From an uncultured Lachnospiraceae bacterium (lineage in GTDB: Bacteria; Bacillota; Clostridia; Lachnospirales; Lachnospiraceae): a stretch of DNA of 64,000 nucleotides. The DNA lies in contig CANOEC010000014.1 of assembly GCA_947564735.1 (NCBI GenBank), forward strand, positions 1-64,000. The letters are read 5' to 3'. Numbering within the stretch: position 1 is the first letter of the stretch; the number at the start of each line of letters is the position of its first letter. Position numbers and translations under genes: made by a program. Shown here in pieces: positions 1 through 8,643 of the stretch. The notes under the pieces are model-generated. The model did no database searches. It saw only the letters and a program-made list of their open reading frames with translations, and was not told where the DNA came from.

Positions 1-79
1 GCTTGCTTTATGTTGCAAACTTGTTTTATATCATGTAAAATAATGCAGTATAGATCATATTAATTGAGAGTGTAAGTCA

Positions 80-228
80 ATGAATAATCGTATAATTACC
101 GATATAACAAACTTTATATTCGTATCTGATGAAGTTGAAAAAGTTGATGCCATTTTTCTGCCCGGCGGCTCACATCCTGAACAACCCGAATATGCTGCCA
201 AACTGTATCATCAGGGCTATGCAAAGTG
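80..228 (+). pseudogene. ydcF-like (DUF218) gene, 5' part, split by the mobile element
   Basis: The reading frame from the ATG at 80 encodes the N-terminal 49 residues of a YdcF/SanA-like DUF218 protein, including the family's IFLPGGS loop and the GYAK segment. After 228 the sequence belongs to the inserted element and the frame stops at 244. The matching C-terminal part begins at 14395. Joining 228 to 14395 restores one uninterrupted frame (GYAKWLIPSGG across the junction) of about 199 residues, the usual size for this family. The family is associated with envelope or metabolite functions, but no precise substrate is known, so the original role is unknown. Seen: two halves in one frame. Inferred: disruption by integration. 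Confidence 0.85.
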
Positions 229-244
229 TGTCATACCTAAATAG
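223..244. other. Left attachment junction (attL) of the integrated element
   Basis: AAAGTG at 223-228 is repeated at 14389-14394 and is the likely crossover core. Just inside the element lies ATACCTAAATAG (233-244), which is nearly the inverted copy of CTATTTGGGTAT at 14377-14388 at the other end (11 of 12 positions). Joined in the circular form, these arms flank AAAGTG almost symmetrically, as expected for a serine-integrase attP. Confidence 0.75.
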
Positions 245-360
245 TTGAATAATAATCGAAATGATTGTGAAACTTCAAGATTTGATTACGTTTTATAGAT
301 ATTTCTCCGCCACAGGGGATAAACCTCAATCCCCTGTATGCGTTTTTCAGAAACGAAAGC

Positions 361-1736
361 CTAACCTTTTACTGTTAATTGGCTTCCCTGTTTCATAAAG
401 TTAAAATGTATCTCCACTGTTGTATTGCGTCCGTCCTCCGTCATTTCCTCATGGACTACAATCTCCCTGATGAGCAGGTGCAGCATTTCCCTGTCAAGCT
501 CTTTAATGTCCGCATACTGCCTTATCAGTGACAGCCACTTAGAATTGTCCTCCTGCTCCTTTGCCGCCCCGTCAAGACGCTGGCGCATCATGTCCACCTT
601 TTTCTGTAATGTTTCCTGCTCTGCCTGCGCCTTTTCCATCATGCGGGTAAAATTTGCTTCGTTAATCCTGCCTGCAATCCAGTCTTCATAGAGTTTTGAT
701 ACAAGCGTGTCAAGTTCACTAAGGCGTTTTTCGCTTTCAGAAAGTTTTTCTTCCATGCGCCTGCGCTCGTCATCATTGTCACACTGGCAGCTTTTTCTTA
801 ATTCCTCCATGACTTTTGTTTCGTCTGCGAGGGCAAGCGCCGCACAGGTGCGTATCTGCTCCAGCACTATCTGATACAGCGTATCAAGTTCTAATCTGTG
901 CTGGCTGCAATGCGCCACTCCATAGCGGTTGTACTTTGCACAGGTCAGTATCCTTGTCTTTGCTTTCGCATTTGCCACACGCTGGTTCATGGAACTTCCG
1001 CATTCCCCACATTTGACAAGCCCTGCAAATATCCCATAATTGCCCCATGCGTCAGGTCTTTTCCGCATTTTCACTTTTTCCTGCACAAGATTGTAGGTGT
1101 CCTTATCGACAAGCGGCTCATGCACGTTCTCCACCTGTAACCATTCCTCCGGCTTCTTATCGCCAAGCCTGCGCCTAATCCAGTTCGTGCCATGCCCTTC
1201 GGCTGCCAAATTAAATATCTTTTTGACAATCCAAGCAGTGTCCTTATCCGGTATCAAAAAATTCTTGTCCTCCGGTGATTTCATGTAGCCGAACGGTGCA
1301 ACGCATCCGGTAAATTTCCCCTTTTTCGCCTTGATTACATAAGAGGAATGTACCTTTTTCCCAATGTCCTTTGAATAAATCTCATTGAAAACACTGCGGA
1401 ATGCGATAAGGTCATCATTTTTTCCCGTATCTACGCCGTCCGTCACGCCTATGTAGCGGATATGGTGCTTGGGAAAAATTCGTCCCTCTGCTTACAGTCC
1501 GCTAACATTCTCTGGAAGTCTGGTCTGTCCATATACAAGCCGGAATACCCGTCATCTGCATATACGCCTGCAACACTGAAACCATGTTCCTGACACCATG
1601 TTTCCAGCATATCACGCTGGTTCTGTATGCTTGCGCTTTCCCCATCAAGGTTGTCGTCTTTTGACAGCCTGCAATAGATAGCCACCCTCTGACTGCTGTG
1701 AAGCTGTTGTAATGCTGCAAAATTAGAATCCATCAT
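361..1736 (-). pseudogene. Large serine recombinase of the element, internal deletion and frameshift
   Basis: The N-terminal part (from the ATG at 1736, preceded by GGAGGT at a good distance) has the resolvase signature YCRLSKDD with the nucleophilic serine and DDGYSG. It then breaks near 1450-1480 and continues in another frame with FPKHHIRYIGVTDGVDTG, a recombinase domain, a zinc ribbon (CGECGSSM ... CAKYNRYGVAHCSQ), a coiled coil and a DUF4368-like tail. Roughly 35-40 residues expected between the halves are missing, including the conserved DLSRLGR-type segment that supplies catalytic arginines. The protein should be inactive. It lies at the left end of the element reading outwards, the normal place for the integrase of such elements. 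Confidence 0.85.
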
Positions 1737-1998
1737 ACTGACCTCCATTTTCCGCAAAACCAACAGTTGTACCGCCAACATCTGCTTCACTGTCTTTAGT
1801 ATAGCTTCTATATTGTGTTTTATCAATACTATGTTTTGATATGTCAATATCACTTGTTTCTTTATCCTCACCATTGATGCGGTACTTCCTTCGTATCAAC
1901 TGCATAAATGCATGCTGTCCGCTTTGTGTCCCATCAAAGACTGTCTTAACTGTAATAGCCGCTTTTGTATCGGTGCAATTACCTGTCATTTTATCCAT
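1723..1998 (-). CDS. Small protein of unknown function upstream of the recombinase
   Basis: The 91-residue product starts at the ATG at 1998, preceded by an AAAGGA ribosome site. It has a charged segment (LIRRKYR) and an acidic, hydrophilic C-terminus, with no membrane segment or recognised domain. Its end overlaps the start of the recombinase gene by 14 bases, which implies translational coupling. Small genes in this position in related elements often encode accessory proteins for integration or excision, but nothing in the sequence proves that here. Confidence 0.5.
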   Translation of the reverse strand: MDKMTGNCTDTKAAITVKTVFDGTQSGQHAFMQLIRRKYRINGEDKETSDIDISKHSIDKTQYRSYTKDSEADVGGTTVGFAENGGQYDGF

Positions 1999-2168
1999 AA
2001 TTATAATCCTTTCTATTTTCGTAATTGCCCTAACGCTGTATAAAGATACAGACTGATTGGCGATGCTGTATCCACAAGCTAAAATGCCGCAAAAAAGCAG
2101 GGAAACAAATCTGAAATTATCAGTTATTTCCCTGCTTGATAGCTGCAATATAAAATTTTTATTCCGTA

Positions 2169-3086
2169 TTACACTGTCTGAAGCCCTGCAAGCTGCTCAA
2201 CTTCCGCAATGCTAAGACCTGAATCCTCGGCAATCTCCTCGATTGTCATTTTCCCTCGTTTCAGCATTCTCAATGCAGTATTTCTCTTAGTTTCGTTTTC
2301 TGTTTCATTTTTTATTTTTCTTGCACTTGTTTCAATCAATGCTCCACTCATCATATCACCTACGCCTTTCTGCACATTCTTGTATTTCTCTGCAATCTCT
2401 TTAATTACATCGCCGGACAGCTCTATAATCGTCCTCTTGTCAAATGCCCCGATAACTCCCTGCTGTTCCAGTTCGTCAAGCCTTTCCAAGATAACCTGAT
2501 ACTCCGCTTTTAATTCTTCCAGCTTCTGCCCATTATTATTATACTCCGGAAAGCTGTTCTCATGTGAAAAAATATAAAAGGGAATCAGCATCAGCAGACG
2601 CTTTTCAAAAATATCATCAAGTGAATATTTCTGCACTTTCATAATCGGTATGTCATACTGCACCGTCCCGCCCGGTGTAACGATAACGTATTTCATTTTG
2701 TCCGGTGTCTTTTTGTAAGTCCGGAGATACAGAACCGCCGTATTGGGGAATGTCACTGTCAGCGTTTCTTCCGTAACTTCCCCTTCATCAAGCGCTATCT
2801 GTGCATCGTATTCAAAAAGCCTTATCGTCATCCTTCCGTCCGGCAGGCTGCTCTCGCACTCGATATGGTATTTCTTTGGTATTTTCCCGAAAACTGTAAA
2901 ATTGGTATCTGTAATGCGTTCCTTGTCCGCTTCGTCCTGCTGGTCTAAAAAATGCTCATTAGGAAAAAACTGTATTTCTTCCTCCCCTGTATATGTTTCT
3001 CCGAAAACCTCGTTAATTATAGGAATGACCAGTTTCCGGCAATCATTTAAGATTGTTCGGAACGCCCCATCATATATATTTGCCAT
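2169..3086 (-). CDS. Rpn-family PD-(D/E)XK nuclease / putative transposase protein
   Basis: This 305-residue protein resembles the Rpn (recombination-promoting nuclease, 'PD-(D/E)XK nuclease family transposase') proteins that are abundant in Lachnospiraceae. The N-terminal half carries the nuclease-type core with YHIECESS followed by MTIRLFEYD, where the family's acidic and ECxS residues fall. The C-terminal part is helical and charged and ends with a small helix-turn-helix-like segment (MTIEEIAEDSGLSIAEVEQL). Characterised Rpn proteins stimulate RecA-independent recombination and cleave DNA. It is a single gene within the element, with its own ribosome site and no obvious operon partner. Confidence 0.75.
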   Translation of the reverse strand: MANIYDGAFRTILNDCRKLVIPIINEVFGETYTGEEEIQFFPNEHFLDQQDEADKERITDTNFTVFGKIPKKYHIECESSLPDGRMTIRLFEYDAQIALDEGEVTEETLTVTFPNTAVLYLRTYKKTPDKMKYVIVTPGGTVQYDIPIMKVQKYSLDDIFEKRLLMLIPFYIFSHENSFPEYNNNGQKLEELKAEYQVILERLDELEQQGVIGAFDKRTIIELSGDVIKEIAEKYKNVQKGVGDMMSGALIETSARKIKNETENETKRNTALRMLKRGKMTIEEIAEDSGLSIAEVEQLAGLQTV

Positions 3087-3189
3087 GTGTGAATCCTTTC
3101 TGTATCTGTGATTTCATCATACCATTTTTTATGATAAATTCAAGGATTGTACGGCATTTCACAATCGTTTCACTTTGAAAACCATTTCC

Positions 3190-4005
3190 CTATCCCCTTA
3201 AAATGCCCGAAACGCTCTCCCTGTTTGCCCTGCCCCTGTCTGTCCGGTAATTTCTGCCCGAAAAGGCAACCGGAGTGCATCTCTCCATGATGCGGTCATA
3301 GATGCGCCCATGCTCCAAGTCTGCCGGATTCTGCAATTCCTGCAATGACAGGTTGGTAGTGATGATAAACGGTTTTCCGCTTTTATAACGCTCATCAATG
3401 ACAAGGTAGACTGTTTCCAGCACATACGGAGTATCCCTTTCCACTCCTAAATCGTCAATGATTAACAGCTTATATCGGTTCAGGCTTTGCAGGTACTCAT
3501 TCCTTTCGCCGCTGTATACCCCTCCGAGCGCATTTACCAGCTTCGGGAAACTTGTCATCAGGACAGGAATATTCCTGTCCATAAGCGCATTGGCAATACA
3601 GCCTGCAAGGAATGTCTTTCCGGTTCCCACATCTCCCCATAGCAATAATCCCTGCCCCTTTTTCTGAAATTCTTCAAAATGCTCCGCATAACGGTGTGCA
3701 TATCCGGCGCATGAGTGCGTTTCATCGCAGTTTATAAATGTGTAGCCGAAGAAAGTCTTGTCCTGCAGCCCTGCGCTTTTCAGCCTTGAAATGTCCTCCA
3801 GCGTTTCCCTATCCCTACGCTCTTTTTCTGCCTTTTCCAGTTCCTCCGCCGCACACCTGCAAAGGCAGCAGACAATGCGTTCTTCTCCCAAGAATGATAT
3901 TCTTTTCTGTTTCCTCGTGTGGCATTTTCCACAGACTAAAAGCCCTGTTTCAGCGTCTATGTAGTCATCAACCAACTTCATTCCCTCATCAGCGGCATTC
4001 CCCAT
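3190..4005 (-). CDS. DnaC/IstB-like ATP-binding replication protein
   Basis: This is an AAA+ ATPase of the DnaC helicase-loader type. It has an N-terminal zinc-binding segment (CGKCHTRKQ ... CCLCRC), Walker A GDVGTGKT, Walker B LLIIDDLG, a sensor segment FIITTNLS and an arginine-rich YDRIMERC box. It follows the replisome organizer gene, a pair typical of clostridial mobilizable elements. The start is uncertain. An ATG at 4040 overlaps the upstream stop (ATGA) and opens a frame (MIDAVVDEVLKK...) that would join this gene if the A6 run at 4005-4010 had one more base. The ATG at 4005 or 3981 is therefore the best intact start, possibly reached by reinitiation. Confidence 0.85.
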   Translation of the reverse strand: MGNAADEGMKLVDDYIDAETGLLVCGKCHTRKQKRISFLGEERIVCCLCRCAAEELEKAEKERRDRETLEDISRLKSAGLQDKTFFGYTFINCDETHSCAGYAHRYAEHFEEFQKKGQGLLLWGDVGTGKTFLAGCIANALMDRNIPVLMTSFPKLVNALGGVYSGERNEYLQSLNRYKLLIIDDLGVERDTPYVLETVYLVIDERYKSGKPFIITTNLSLQELQNPADLEHGRIYDRIMERCTPVAFSGRNYRTDRGRANRESVSGILRG

Positions 4006-4036
4006 TTTTTCAGCACTTCATCAACAACCGCATCAA

Positions 4037-4870
4037 TCATAAACTTTCCCCCTCTCTGAAATTACCGTTATAGGAATACCCCTTCCCTGTTTTCTGTGCC
4101 TTTTTCATATCTTCCTTTTTCCAAAGTTCCATAGTGGCTAAATGGTTCTTATATGTCCTTCCCTTGTATTCCATATATTCCGACAGATGTTCAATCATAG
4201 AAAGATAGTCCTCCGGAAAATCGCTTTTGAGTATTTCCATCTCCTGATCCGTAAGACGGACATTCCCATATCTGCCATAAAAATTTATTTCCTTACCCTG
4301 TCCGGTGGGTGTGGGTGCGCTTTTTTCTCTCAGGGACTGCTCCAGTCCCTTACTCTCTCTTTTATCTAAGTTCTTATCTCTATTCTCTAAACTCTTATCT
4401 CTAATCTCTGGTGGACAGAATTGGGACAAGGGTGGGACATTGTCCCGATTTTGTCCCATGCCCTGATTTTTGTCCTGCAAAAGCGGCATATTCCCTTCCA
4501 CTTTCTGCCTGCGGTATCTTGCCTTGCGTTCCCCGTCTGACGAGCCTTTTCCTGTCATTTCTTCAATCTCCGGCATATAAAAAGTATTGCCCTCCAACAC
4601 TTCCACAAGACCGAGCTGCATGAATGCCCGCATTGCCCTTTCCACTGTACCGACCTCGTGCCTTGTAAGCAGTGCAATCATCTCCGCCGAAAGCGGCGTT
4701 ACCTCGTTTAAGAGCAGTTTCCCATTGTGCTGCAATGATTTCAGATACAGCTTGAGCAGGATATTCACATATAAAACATCGTCCTTTGAGCCTTCCAGCA
4801 CTACAATCTCACGCTGGTCAAAAAAATCCTCTTTGAGTTTGAGGAAATAATATTTTTTGTTCTCTGCCAT
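4037..4870 (-). CDS. Phage-type replisome organizer / replication initiator
   Basis: The 277-residue protein has the N-terminal winged-helix domain of phage replisome organizers (KKYYFLKLKEDFFDQREI, residues about 5-24, through about residue 110). A low-complexity linker rich in RDK/ENRDK repeats and a short basic C-terminal domain follow. Such proteins bind the replication origin and recruit the DnaC-like loader encoded immediately downstream, whose reading frame overlaps its stop. The linker repeats are visible in DNA as repeated TTATCTCT-like units at about 4350-4405. AAGGAAAGAGG precedes the ATG at 4870. It probably supports autonomous replication of the excised circle. Confidence 0.8.
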   Translation of the reverse strand: MAENKKYYFLKLKEDFFDQREIVVLEGSKDDVLYVNILLKLYLKSLQHNGKLLLNEVTPLSAEMIALLTRHEVGTVERAMRAFMQLGLVEVLEGNTFYMPEIEEMTGKGSSDGERKARYRRQKVEGNMPLLQDKNQGMGQNRDNVPPLSQFCPPEIRDKSLENRDKNLDKRESKGLEQSLREKSAPTPTGQGKEINFYGRYGNVRLTDQEMEILKSDFPEDYLSMIEHLSEYMEYKGRTYKNHLATMELWKKEDMKKAQKTGKGYSYNGNFREGESL

Positions 4871-4939
4871 AATTACCTCTTTCCTTCAAAATGAAAAATC
4901 CCAATGTATAGCCACATTGGAATCCTTGTCAGTCTGCTG

Positions 4940-5134
4940 TTATGAAATTTCTTCCTGATGTCTGCACTTCTGTGCTGATACCTCCTTTTTGCTTTTTTCC
5001 TCCCCAAGATTGGGAAGTATTTCATTCTGTTTTACTTTTGCCCTCTGTACCATTGCCACCTTGTTTGCAATCTCCGCAAGTTCCCCAAGAATGGCATCAT
5101 TTTCTGCCAAATCGTGCTTAATCACTGCTTTTTT
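4940..5134 (-). pseudogene. Displaced C-terminal segment of the MobA/MobL relaxase
   Basis: The frame opened after the A7 run at 5129-5135 encodes KKAVIKHDLAENDAILGEL and further coiled-coil sequence to the stop at 4940. Removing one A from that run joins it to the relaxase frame, adding about 64 residues. There is no ribosome site of its own. It is therefore most simply the original relaxase tail, cut off by a one-base frameshift, unless ribosomal slippage on the A run still produces the fusion. Confidence 0.6.
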
Positions 5135-6245
5135 TCTTTGTTTCTTCCACCAGCTTCTGCAAATCATCAAGCGTTTCAATCTTATGCGATTGCAGAAATG
5201 AAACCATAGAGGAAAAGTCTTTTATGTTTCCGGTTTTTGTATCCATGCGCTGGCGAATTCCCTTATCCTGAATAAATGCACTCCGGTTTTTCTGCCATTC
5301 CATCAGGATTGATATAATGCTATCCAGTTCTTTTTTCAAGAGAACATCGTTCTTTGCCGTGTCTTTGCTTTCTTCCTGTTCTAAGGCTTTTTTAGCTTTC
5401 TCCAAGAAACTGATTTTCTCCGTAAGGCATTCCACATTTTTCATGCTGGATATGATAAGGGCATTGATTTTTTTGATTTCCCTGTTCATGTTCCCGACTT
5501 CGGTCTGAATGCCCCTTCTCTCCATTGCGGTCACTGCCACACCCATGTGGATCGTCGGTAAAAGGTCAATCCCCTGCCTTTCAAAAGAACGGTGTTCCGC
5601 CGTAATCTCATATCCGTTCTTTTTATAAAAATCCGTTTCAATATCCGCCCATAACGCCCGCCATTTTTCCACGTTTCCCTTATCGTCCCAGTCAGTGGCG
5701 TATACCTTATGCGATTTGTAATCGTTCCCTTTCTTTGTCGGGATTTTCTGACCGTTTTTGTCAAGCTCATATTCCCGCCAGCATTTCTTTTCTAAAAAAG
5801 TCCCGTCTTTTTGAAACGGGCGCATGGTGAGCATGAGATGACAGTGCGGATTCGGATTCTTATGGTCAGGATTATGCAGGTTCATGTCAACCACCATTCC
5901 CTTATCCCTAAAAAATCCCGCAAGTTTTTTGGCAGCATTTAACCTTTCGTCCGCATCCAGTTCACAGGGTAAAGAAAATTCAATCTCCCTTGAAAGCTGC
6001 GCCCTGCTCCCTTTCTCAAAATTTTCAACAGCATTCCATAAAACGGAACGGTCAGCAAATTCTTTTGGCGCATATTCGGGCAGTAAGATTTCAGAATATA
6101 TCACATGACTTTTCCTCGAAAAATCTTTTATCTCCCCGTCATATTCGCAATATATCTTTGTCCCGCTCCGGTATGCAGCGGAAGCCACAGCTGACTGCGG
6201 TTTTTCCCCGCCCCTGCTGATAATCTTTGCATTCAGATGTATCAT
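5118..6245 (-). CDS. mobA: MobA/MobL-family relaxase
   Basis: This conjugative relaxase of the MobA/MobL (MobQ) family nicks DNA at oriT. The N-terminus has the family start MIHLNAKIISRGG followed by SAVASAAYRSG. The metal-binding HUH motif is seen as NPNPHCHLMLTMRP with an upstream DMNLHNPDHK. The C-terminal third is coiled coil. The ATG at 6245 fits the family N-terminus, although the AAGGTG upstream is about 18 bases away; a GTG at 6266 is the alternative. The frame stops at 5118 directly after an A7 run, while a further coiled-coil segment continues in the next frame, so the protein may be shortened at its C-terminus. The relaxase domain itself is intact. Confidence 0.85.
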   Translation of the reverse strand: MIHLNAKIISRGGEKPQSAVASAAYRSGTKIYCEYDGEIKDFSRKSHVIYSEILLPEYAPKEFADRSVLWNAVENFEKGSRAQLSREIEFSLPCELDADERLNAAKKLAGFFRDKGMVVDMNLHNPDHKNPNPHCHLMLTMRPFQKDGTFLEKKCWREYELDKNGQKIPTKKGNDYKSHKVYATDWDDKGNVEKWRALWADIETDFYKKNGYEITAEHRSFERQGIDLLPTIHMGVAVTAMERRGIQTEVGNMNREIKKINALIISSMKNVECLTEKISFLEKAKKALEQEESKDTAKNDVLLKKELDSIISILMEWQKNRSAFIQDKGIRQRMDTKTGNIKDFSSMVSFLQSHKIETLDDLQKLVEETKKKSSD

Positions 6246-6319
6246 TTTCGTGCTTATATGTATCACCTTCTTTTTCTGCTTTTTTCTATCCCCGACGGAA
6301 AACACAGCGTAGCTGTATT

Positions 6320-6545
6320 TGACAAGGGCGCACTTATACACGCTTCGCGTGTGTGCGCCCTGTGGGGCTTTGCCTGCCTTGCGGCAGACAACAGGGGAAA
6401 AGGTCAGCAAGCTGCCCTACACAATTCCCCTACGGGCTTACGCCCTACCCTGAAGCGAAGCCTGCTTCGCTTTGTGGACATTTGTGTTCAGATAAAGACT
6501 AAAGTACAGCCTTTATCTGCCCACAAAGTTTTACAGTGCCAACCT
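6320..6545. other. Candidate origin of transfer (oriT) region
   Basis: The non-coding stretch upstream of the relaxase gene is packed with inverted repeats. GGGCGCAC/GTGCGCCC (6326-6333 and 6353-6360) encloses ACACGC/GCGTGT. CTGCC/GGCAG lies near 6378-6392. GGGC/GCCC occurs at 6434-6445. AAGCGAAGC/GCTTCGCTT (6453-6461 and 6464-6472) is perfect. Position beside mobA and the hairpin density suggest the nic region; the nic site itself cannot be named. Confidence 0.55.
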
Positions 6546-6564
6546 CCACGTTCCAGTAATAATT

Positions 6565-6900
6565 CTATTTCGTCGGGCATTGTGGTTTTGTTTTTTCTGT
6601 CAAAATATTCTGCATAATCCGTCGGAAAGACAAATCCGAAAACAGCGTGTTCAGAATGTCCTTCACCTTATCATCATCAAGCGTGGCAAGCTGTTCTTTG
6701 GAAACATTCAGCTTTTCCCTGATGAGATATTCAAAGTGGCTTCCCCATACAATGTTGCGGTGTCTGCGTTCTTTTTCCGTCATACCTTTTATCTGGTTAC
6801 GCAGCTTCGTTTCCCTGTGTTTTGCAATAATAAGTTCGGCTTTTGTTTTCCTTAATTCCGCATCAATCGCATCCCTGCTCTTTAATTTATTTTCACTCAT
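6565..6900 (-). CDS. Small basic mobilization accessory protein (DUF3847-like)
   Basis: This 111-residue highly charged protein has an N-terminal coiled coil (residues about 5-45, rich in K/R/E) and a helical C-terminus. Proteins of this shape, often assigned to DUF3847, commonly sit just upstream of MobA/MobL relaxases across the oriT region and are thought to act as relaxosome accessory DNA-binding proteins. The assignment rests on composition, size and position. A ribosome site (GGAGG) precedes the ATG at 6900. Confidence 0.6.
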   Translation of the reverse strand: MSENKLKSRDAIDAELRKTKAELIIAKHRETKLRNQIKGMTEKERRHRNIVWGSHFEYLIREKLNVSKEQLATLDDDKVKDILNTLFSDLSFRRIMQNILTEKTKPQCPTK

Positions 6901-6944
6901 TTTTTCACTTCCTCCCTGCCCTTAACGCTGTTAATAATAGATAG

Positions 6945-7011
6945 AAAAACAGGCGTATGAAAAGGGACACCCATTTCTGAATGCCCCTCCTGAGTTTCAT
7001 CGCGCCTGTTT
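6945..7011 (-). terminator. Rho-independent terminator after the HTH/sigma pair
   Basis: On the minus strand AAACAGGCG...GATGAAA pairs with TTTCAT...CGCCTGTTT and is followed by T residues. It lies directly downstream of the gene at 7010-7231. Confidence 0.65.
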
Positions 7012-7231
7012 ATTTTTCACTGTAATGCATATCAAATGTCCATGTAATATACATGAGTCTCTGCACCAGCCTTTCAAAAAGCTCTTTGTTAAATCTGCCA
7101 TCCTCCATGCTCAGCCTTGTTATATATGGTTTAAACAGATTTACCACTTCCTGCATGGCACTGCAATCGCTCGCTATCGCCTTTTCCAATGTATCAAAGG
7201 TAATGCTCCTTCCACTGTATTTATTTTCCAT
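7010..7231 (-). CDS. Conjugative-transposon helix-turn-helix protein
   Basis: The 73-residue protein fits the conjugative-transposon HTH family (HTH_16, as in Tn916-like elements), with the features ITFDTLEKAIASDCSAMQEVVNLFKPYI and a C-terminal LMYITWTFDM-type helix. Members are paired with a small sigma-70-like protein and regulate element genes. Its ATG overlaps the end of the sigma-like gene by 11 bases (ATGGAAAATAA), indicating coupled translation. Confidence 0.7.
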   Translation of the reverse strand: MENKYSGRSITFDTLEKAIASDCSAMQEVVNLFKPYITRLSMEDGRFNKELFERLVQRLMYITWTFDMHYSEK

Positions 7232-7564
7232 GATGTATTCCCTCCATTAGCAGCCGCAGCTTTTTTATGGCATTATTCCTTTGGTCACAAATGGTAGTTC
7301 TTCTTGTGCCATAAATTTCGCCAATCTCCCTGTCATTCAGACCGACAACATAATACAGTAACACAATCTGTATATATTTGTCTGACAGCCCCCTTAACGC
7401 CTGTGCCAGTTCACCGTCAACTATGCCGATTTCATATCCCATAACTGAAAAATAATCAGCATGGTAGGTATCAAAGATTTCTCCAATCATACCTGACTGT
7501 TTCAATGAAAGCGCCTCAATATGCGTTTCCCGTTCCGCACTGTCTTATCTTCCTTATCTGTCAT
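7221..7564 (-). pseudogene. Sigma-70-like factor of the element, N-terminus out of frame
   Basis: The main frame (7221-7505) encodes a sigma-70 region 4-type helix-turn-helix: LSDKYIQIVLLYYVVGLNDR, then EIGEIYGTRRTTICDQRNNA. A start with an ideal ribosome site (GGAGGT, ATG at 7564) opens MTDKEDKTVRNGKRI but stops after 20 codons. The downstream frame upstream of its first ATG reads IEALSLKQSG, which looks like coding sequence. A small indel near 7520-7530 (for example two extra T) would explain both. If translation begins at 7505, a 94-residue protein with an intact DNA-binding region could still be made. This is a moderate-confidence call. Confidence 0.6.
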
Positions 7565-7652
7565 TGTTCTAACCTCCATCTCTGAAATTGACTGCATCTG
7601 AAATGAAGTCGGGATTGGCGGGGAACGGCAGTGTATAGTTATCATTAAATGC

Positions 7653-7691
7653 AAAAAAGCGTTCATTGGTCTTTCCCTAATAAACGCTTTT
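7653..7691 (-). terminator. Terminator of the ABC/two-component operon
   Basis: AAAAGCGTTTATT pairs with AATGAACGCTTTTTT on the minus strand, ending in a T run, 70 bases downstream of the ABC ATPase stop. Confidence 0.75.
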
Positions 7692-7763
7692 CTGTCTGGT
7701 ACTCATTTCTTAGACCTTATAGGCATTTGAATATTTTATATCTATTTTCTTCCGATAACATGG

Positions 7764-8639
7764 TTACCATGATTGGTTAGTCAAATAGATATAGGCATCT
7801 TCTAATGTAGCCTTATCCGGTCTGCAATCAAGATTTGGTTTTTCTTTACTCAAAATCCGCATTTGTATCCCATTTTCTGTATGCTGTTTCGCAGAAATCA
7901 GATATTTTTTCTCTAATTCTTTCACTTGTGCAGAATCATCCGTGACAAAATCCCATACGTTTCCTTTTGCATACTCCAACAACTCCTGTATATTTCCCGC
8001 ATACAAAAAGCATCCTTTCTTCATAATGGCAAGTTGATTGCAAGTAGCCGCCAAATCTTCTACTACATGGGTTGAAAATAATATAGTACGTCCTTCTGAA
8101 AAATCAACCAGCAAATTTCTGATACGGATACGCTCTTCTGGGTCTAATCCAGTCGTAGGTTCATCTACAATTAAAAATTCTGGCTCATTTAAAAGTGCCT
8201 GAATAAGTCCGACTCTCCGTTTCATACCGCCGGATAATTGTTTCATCTTCTTTTTTCGATGCTCTGTCAAACTTGTTTTTTCAAGGTAATATTGAATACG
8301 TTCTTTGTAAATCTGTTTGGAAATACCTGATAAATCCCCCATGTATTCCAGACATTCCTGTACGGTCAGACTTGGATACAAGTCGATTTCCTGTGGCAGA
8401 TATCCTATTTTTCTCTGTATCTTTTCATAATTTCCCTCGCTGTAAAGTATTCCATCAAGTGTTACCGTTCCACTGGAAGGCGATAATACTGTTGTCAAAA
8501 CCCGCATCAATGTTGTCTTTCCTGCTCCGTTTTCTCCTAGCAGTCCAAAAATTCCCTTGGGAATCTCCAAATTCGCATGACCTACTGCTGTTACTTTATT
8601 CTTAAATGTTACTGTTAAATCTTCTATCATAATTCCCAT
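7764..8639 (-). CDS. ABC exporter ATP-binding protein (element cargo)
   Basis: The 291-residue ATPase has Walker A GENGAGKTT, Q-loop YLPQEIDL, signature LSGGMKRRVG, Walker B FLIVDEPTTGLDP and switch FSTHVVED. The roughly 80-residue C-terminal extension is typical of ABC-2 exporters acting on peptides or drugs. Two membrane proteins immediately upstream (8644-9315 and 9312-10379) are the likely permeases, and a sensor kinase/regulator pair precedes them. This architecture is common for antimicrobial-peptide resistance and lantibiotic self-protection systems, but the substrate is not shown by the sequence. AAGAGG precedes the ATG at 8639. Confidence 0.88.
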   Translation of the reverse strand: MGIMIEDLTVTFKNKVTAVGHANLEIPKGIFGLLGENGAGKTTLMRVLTTVLSPSSGTVTLDGILYSEGNYEKIQRKIGYLPQEIDLYPSLTVQECLEYMGDLSGISKQIYKERIQYYLEKTSLTEHRKKKMKQLSGGMKRRVGLIQALLNEPEFLIVDEPTTGLDPEERIRIRNLLVDFSEGRTILFSTHVVEDLAATCNQLAIMKKGCFLYAGNIQELLEYAKGNVWDFVTDDSAQVKELEKKYLISAKQHTENGIQMRILSKEKPNLDCRPDKATLEDAYIYLTNQSW

Positions 8640-8643
8640 AGCC

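Noticed and set aside
3190-3425. Long open frames on the other strand or frame inside real genes
   Set aside because: Many overlapping frames throughout the window lack ribosome sites and protein-like composition and are shadows of the annotated genes.
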